Source: Clostridia bacterium | GTDB taxonomy: Bacteria > Bacillota > Clostridia > RUG12999 | Direction of reading: 5' to 3' | Length of the DNA: 9,578 bases | NCBI GenBank assembly: GCA_017502065.1 | Contig: JAFVVU010000013.1 | Coordinates: forward strand, 1-9,578 | In this document: positions 6,262 to 9,578 of the stretch, piece by piece | How positions within the stretch are numbered: the stretch's first letter is position 1 | Layout: each line of letters begins with the position of its first letter | Program-made: the position numbers and the translations under genes | The notes under the pieces: model-generated | What the model was told of the DNA's origin: nothing | The model's input: only the letters and a program-made list of their open reading frames with translations | Database searches by the model: none

Positions 6262-9041
6262 TGGATTATGGCAAAACACTGAATCTGCCGCAAACCGAAT
6301 TTTCAATGAGGGCAAACCTCCCTCAGAAAGAACCGCAGATTCTCGAACAATGGAACGCGAATAACATTTATGATGAGCTTATGAAACGTAATGAAGGTAA
6401 ACCTTCATACGTTCTTCATGACGGCCCTCCGTATGCAAACGGAAACATACACCTGGGTCATACAATGAACAAAATACTTAAGGATATTATCGTAAGATAT
6501 AAGAACATGAGCGGCTTCAAAGCTTCTTATATTCCGGGCTGGGATACTCACGGTCTGCCGATTGAAAAACAGGCAATTAAAAAGCTGGGTATCAATCCGG
6601 CACAGGCAGGTATTGTTAAATTCCGTGAAACCTGCCGTGAATTTGCCCTTCAGTATGTTGATACACAGAGAGAGCAGTTTAAACGTCTCGGCGTAATAGG
6701 CGACTGGGACCATCCGTACATCACTCTTGACAACAACTATGTTGCAAAACAGATTGAAATGTTCGGACAGATGGCTGAAAAAGGACTTATTTATAAAGGT
6801 CTTAAACCGGTTTACTGGTGCAGCGACTGTGAAACAGCTCTTGCTGAAGCAGAAATCGAATATCAGGACGATGAAACAGCAACAATTTACGTTAAATTCC
6901 CCGTTAATGACGGAAAAGGAATGTTTGACGGTGTTGCCGAAAAAGTATTCTTCGTAATCTGGACAACCACAACATGGACACTTCCTGCCAACCTTGCAAT
7001 CTGTCTTAATGCAGATTTTGAATACAGCCTTGTTAAAGTTGGCGACGAAGCATATATCTTTGCTTCCGAGCTTGTTGACACTGTTTGCGCAGATGCGGGT
7101 ATTGAAAACTATGAAGTTATAAGAACATACAAAGGCAGTGACCTTGAATATATCACCTGCCGTCACCCGTTCCTTGACAGAGATTCTCTTGTAATCGTTG
7201 GCGACCACGTTACACTTGAAGCAGGTAGCGGATGTGTACACACAGCTCCCGGTCACGGTATGGAAGACTATATCGTATGTCAGAAATATCCGGAAATCGG
7301 CAACGTTGTTCCGGTTGATGCAAAAGGTTACCTCACAGAAGATGCCGGCAAATTTGCAGGTCTTTTCTATGAAGAATCAAACAAAGCAATTCTTGAAGAT
7401 TTACAGGCTACAGGCCATCTTCTTTCAATGAAAACAATCACTCACTCATATCCGCACTGCTGGAGATGTAAGAAACCAATCATCTACCGTGCAACTGAAC
7501 AGTGGTTTGCATCAGTTGACAGCATAAAAGAAGCGGCTCTTGAAGCAATCAAAGGTGTAGAGTGGATTCCGTCATGGGGCGAACACCGAATCAGCAATAT
7601 GGTTGGTGACAGAAGTGACTGGTGTATTTCAAGACAGAGAGTATGGGGCGTTCCAATCCCGATTTTCTATTGCAGCGACTGCGGAAAAGAACTTATAAAT
7701 AAAGATACAATAAAACTTGTTGCAGACCTGTTCAGAAGCAAAGGTCCGGACGCTTGGTTTGCTCTTGATGCAAACGAAATCCTCGGCGGCGCATTCAAAT
7801 GTGAATGCGGATGCGGCGAGTTTACAAAAGAAACTGACATTATGGACGTTTGGTTTGACTCCGGTTCATCTCACGGTGCAGTTATTGAAGACCGTGGCTA
7901 CGGCGATGTTGCCGACCTTTATCTTGAAGGTAACGACCAGTACAGAGGATGGTTCCAGTCATCACTTCTTACAAGCATTGCAACAAAAGGCAAAGCACCA
8001 TATAAAGCCGTTCTCACACACGGTATGGTAATTGATGAAGAACGCAGAAAGATGTCCAAATCACTCGGTAACGGTATTGACCCGCACGAAGTAATCAAAG
8101 CAAACGGTGCGGATATCCTCCGTATGTGGATTGCATCTTCCGACTATAAATCCGACGTGAAAATTTCAAAAGACATTCTTGCTCAGCTTGCTGAAGGATA
8201 CAGAAAAATCCGTAACACAGCAAGATATATGATAGGTAACTTAAGCGACTTCAATCCTGATACAGATTCTGTAACATATGAAAATATGCAGGAGCTTGAC
8301 AAATGGGCACTTATGAAATTAAACGCTCTTGTTAAGAAAGTTGAAGAAGCTTACAACGCATTTGATTTCCACGTTGTTTACCATGCGCTTCACGCGTTCT
8401 GCGTAGTTGATATGAGTAACTTCTACCTTGATGTTATAAAAGACCGTCTCTACACAGAAAAAGCGGACGGAGTTGCACGTCGCAGTGCGCAGAGCGCAAT
8501 GTACACCATTCTTAATGCACTTGTAAGAATGATGTCTCCGATTATTGCATTCTCTTCCGAAGAAATGTGGAAGTTTATGCCGCACGGTAAAGAGGATAAT
8601 ACTGTATCTGTTCTCTTTAACGATATGCCGAAAGCAAATCCGGCTTATGATAATGAAACACTTGAAAACAAATATGCTGACCTTATTGCCGCAAGAGCAG
8701 ACGTTCAGAAAGCTCTTGAAGAAGCAAGAAATGCTAAAGTAATCGGTCACTCACTCGGTGCAGACGTTACAATTTATGCCGAAGGAAATAAATATAACTT
8801 CCTTAAAGAAAATGAAGAAATGCTGAAAACACTCTTCATCGTATCTGCGGCAAGAGTGGAAGAAGGCAGCATCGACGGCGCATTTGACGGCGAATTTGGT
8901 ATAAAAGTTAAAGTTGCGGCAGCAGCAGGCGAAAAATGTGAACGTTGCTGGATGTTCAGCGAAACAGTAGGCTCAGATGCAAATCATCCTACACTTTGCG
9001 CACGCTGCGCAGCTGCAGTTCCTGAAGGAGCAGACGAATAA
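6261..9041 (+). CDS. ileS: Isoleucine--tRNA ligase (IleRS)
   Basis: Class I aminoacyl-tRNA synthetase charging tRNA-Ile, 926 residues, full length for the bacterial IleS1 type (about 920-940). It opens with the typical MDYGKTLNLPQTEFSMRANL. The HIGH box is HLGH (64-67) and KMSKS is 597-601. The CP1 editing domain that clears Val-tRNA shows the Thr-rich WTTTTWTLPA (234-243) and HTAPGHGMEDY (327-337), whose Asp336 should be the editing aspartate. WCISRQRVWG is at 454-463. A C-terminal zinc finger has Cys pairs 893/896 and 913/916, as in the mupirocin-sensitive bacterial type. The start overlaps the divIVA stop by one base, with AAGGA at 6246-6250 (10-base spacing). In B. subtilis ileS also follows divIVA but has its own T-box leader; no room for one exists directly upstream here. 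By eye, TTC is used for Phe more than in mutL, as expected for a strongly expressed gene. Confidence 0.98.
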   Translation: MDYGKTLNLPQTEFSMRANLPQKEPQILEQWNANNIYDELMKRNEGKPSYVLHDGPPYANGNIHLGHTMNKILKDIIVRYKNMSGFKASYIPGWDTHGLPIEKQAIKKLGINPAQAGIVKFRETCREFALQYVDTQREQFKRLGVIGDWDHPYITLDNNYVAKQIEMFGQMAEKGLIYKGLKPVYWCSDCETALAEAEIEYQDDETATIYVKFPVNDGKGMFDGVAEKVFFVIWTTTTWTLPANLAICLNADFEYSLVKVGDEAYIFASELVDTVCADAGIENYEVIRTYKGSDLEYITCRHPFLDRDSLVIVGDHVTLEAGSGCVHTAPGHGMEDYIVCQKYPEIGNVVPVDAKGYLTEDAGKFAGLFYEESNKAILEDLQATGHLLSMKTITHSYPHCWRCKKPIIYRATEQWFASVDSIKEAALEAIKGVEWIPSWGEHRISNMVGDRSDWCISRQRVWGVPIPIFYCSDCGKELINKDTIKLVADLFRSKGPDAWFALDANEILGGAFKCECGCGEFTKETDIMDVWFDSGSSHGAVIEDRGYGDVADLYLEGNDQYRGWFQSSLLTSIATKGKAPYKAVLTHGMVIDEERRKMSKSLGNGIDPHEVIKANGADILRMWIASSDYKSDVKISKDILAQLAEGYRKIRNTARYMIGNLSDFNPDTDSVTYENMQELDKWALMKLNALVKKVEEAYNAFDFHVVYHALHAFCVVDMSNFYLDVIKDRLYTEKADGVARRSAQSAMYTILNALVRMMSPIIAFSSEEMWKFMPHGKEDNTVSVLFNDMPKANPAYDNETLENKYADLIAARADVQKALEEARNAKVIGHSLGADVTIYAEGNKYNFLKENEEMLKTLFIVSAARVEEGSIDGAFDGEFGIKVKVAAAAGEKCERCWMFSETVGSDANHPTLCARCAAAVPEGADE

Positions 9042-9043
9042 TT

Positions 9044-9578
9044 ATGCCTGAGGTTATAGATTTTCATTGCCACGTGTTCCCCGAAGCGGTTGCGGCAAAA
9101 GCCTCAAACAACGTGGGAACATACTATGGCATAAATATGCATGGCAAAGGCCTTGCAACCGAGCTTGAGAATTTCAATAAAAGCTTTCCGGTAAAAGGGT
9201 TTGTAATTCATTCCTCCGCAACAACTCCGCATCAGGTTGAACACGTTAATGACTTTATTGCGGATTATGTTAAAAAGGATGATTGTTTTATCGGGTTTGG
9301 TACAATCCATCCCGGATATGAAAATTACAAAAAAGAAATTTACCGCATAAAAGCGCTCGGACTTAAAGGAATAAAATTTCATCCGGACTTTCAGGGTTTC
9401 AAAATTGATGACCCTGAAATGTTCCCGATATACGATTTTCTTGCGGCTCAGGGACTTCCGGCACTGTTCCACGTAGGGGACAGAACCACAAAGAATTCCA
9501 CTCCGCAGGCAATGGCATCGGTGCTTGATATGTTCCCGGATTTTACGGTAATTGCCGCACATATGTTCTTGCCTCCGC
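9044..9578 (+). CDS. Amidohydrolase (metal-dependent TIM-barrel hydrolase), 3' partial
   Basis: The frame from ATG at 9044 stays open to the window end, giving 178 residues of an unfinished protein. It starts MPEVIDFHCHVFP, with the HxH metal motif at His8 and His10, typical of the Amidohydrolase_2 family (PF04909; relatives include decarboxylases such as ACMSD and various amide or ester hydrolases). Later come GFGTIHPG, GLKGIKFHPDFQGF, ALFHVGDR and VIAAHM, which supply the expected further histidines on successive barrel strands. The substrate cannot be told from this. The start is 2 bases after the ileS stop; an AAGGAG (9025-9030) sits 13 bases upstream, longer than ideal, so initiation may be weak or coupled to ileS. 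No terminator or promoter fits between the two genes, so it is probably the next member of the same transcript. Confidence 0.9.
   Translation, partial: MPEVIDFHCHVFPEAVAAKASNNVGTYYGINMHGKGLATELENFNKSFPVKGFVIHSSATTPHQVEHVNDFIADYVKKDDCFIGFGTIHPGYENYKKEIYRIKALGLKGIKFHPDFQGFKIDDPEMFPIYDFLAAQGLPALFHVGDRTTKNSTPQAMASVLDMFPDFTVIAAHMFLPP

Noticed and set aside
7075..7104. TTGACA with GTATTG/TATTGA 18-19 bases later inside ileS
   Set aside because: The -10 match is poor and it is deep in ileS; such matches are expected by chance in DNA rich in Leu-Asp codons.
6405..7256. Long open frame on the minus strand (283 codons) opposite ileS
   Set aside because: It is antisense to the conserved catalytic and editing domains of IleRS, its translation is rich in Cys and Phe with no recognisable motif, and it is best explained as a shadow of the codon pattern on the other strand.
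7668..7827. Cys-rich stretches in the middle of IleRS (YCSDCG, then CECGCG) as an inserted zinc ribbon
   Set aside because: Bacterial IleRS proteins commonly carry Cys pairs in this part after WCISRQRVWG, and the flanking family motifs are in register, so it is not a foreign insertion.
9104..9562. Minus-strand open frame opposite the amidohydrolase start
   Set aside because: The plus-strand frame has clear HxH and further metal-site motifs and runs open to the window edge, while the minus-strand product shows no family features.

Overview
The window is a dense, single-strand block of eleven genes, all on the + strand. It looks like chromosomal DNA of a low-to-moderate GC Firmicute, most likely an uncultured anaerobic member of the Clostridia (an Oscillospirales-like or related gut lineage). 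This placement is inferred from three things: the gene order sepF-yggT-ylmH-divIVA-ileS, the AAGGAGG-type ribosome binding sites with occasional TTG starts, and the Firmicute character of the MutL, Hfq, SepF and DivIVA sequences. No gap between genes exceeds about 20 bases, so there is no long non-coding stretch. I see no tRNA, rRNA, insertion sequence, CRISPR array, convincing promoter or terminator.

Layout. Positions 1-2429 hold the end of mutL (mismatch repair; 5' end outside the window), miaA (tRNA isopentenyl transferase) and hfq (Sm-like RNA chaperone), a well-known DNA-repair/RNA module. Positions 2426-3610 encode a single-span membrane protein of the HlyD/membrane-fusion type, tied to both neighbours by 4-base ATGA overlaps and with no exporter beside it. 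Positions 3607-6261 are the conserved Gram-positive division cluster: yggS (PLP homeostasis protein), sepF (FtsZ membrane anchor), yggT (small membrane protein), ylmH (S4-domain RNA-binding protein linked to ribosome quality control) and divIVA (polar/septal curvature scaffold). Positions 6261-9041 hold a complete isoleucyl-tRNA synthetase. From 9044 to the window end is the start of a metal-dependent amidohydrolase, cut by the window edge.

How they work together. The close spacing (overlaps of 1 or 4 bases, gaps of 1-20 bases) suggests one long transcription unit or a few overlapping ones. It joins repair, tRNA modification, post-transcriptional control, division-site assembly and aminoacylation, that is, growth-linked housekeeping. 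Most of the window is ordinary core genome. The least understood parts are the HlyD-like protein locked between hfq and yggS, the lack of room for a T-box leader directly in front of ileS, and small motif departures in MutL and DivIVA. I did not find a clear new defence, mobile or biosynthetic system.
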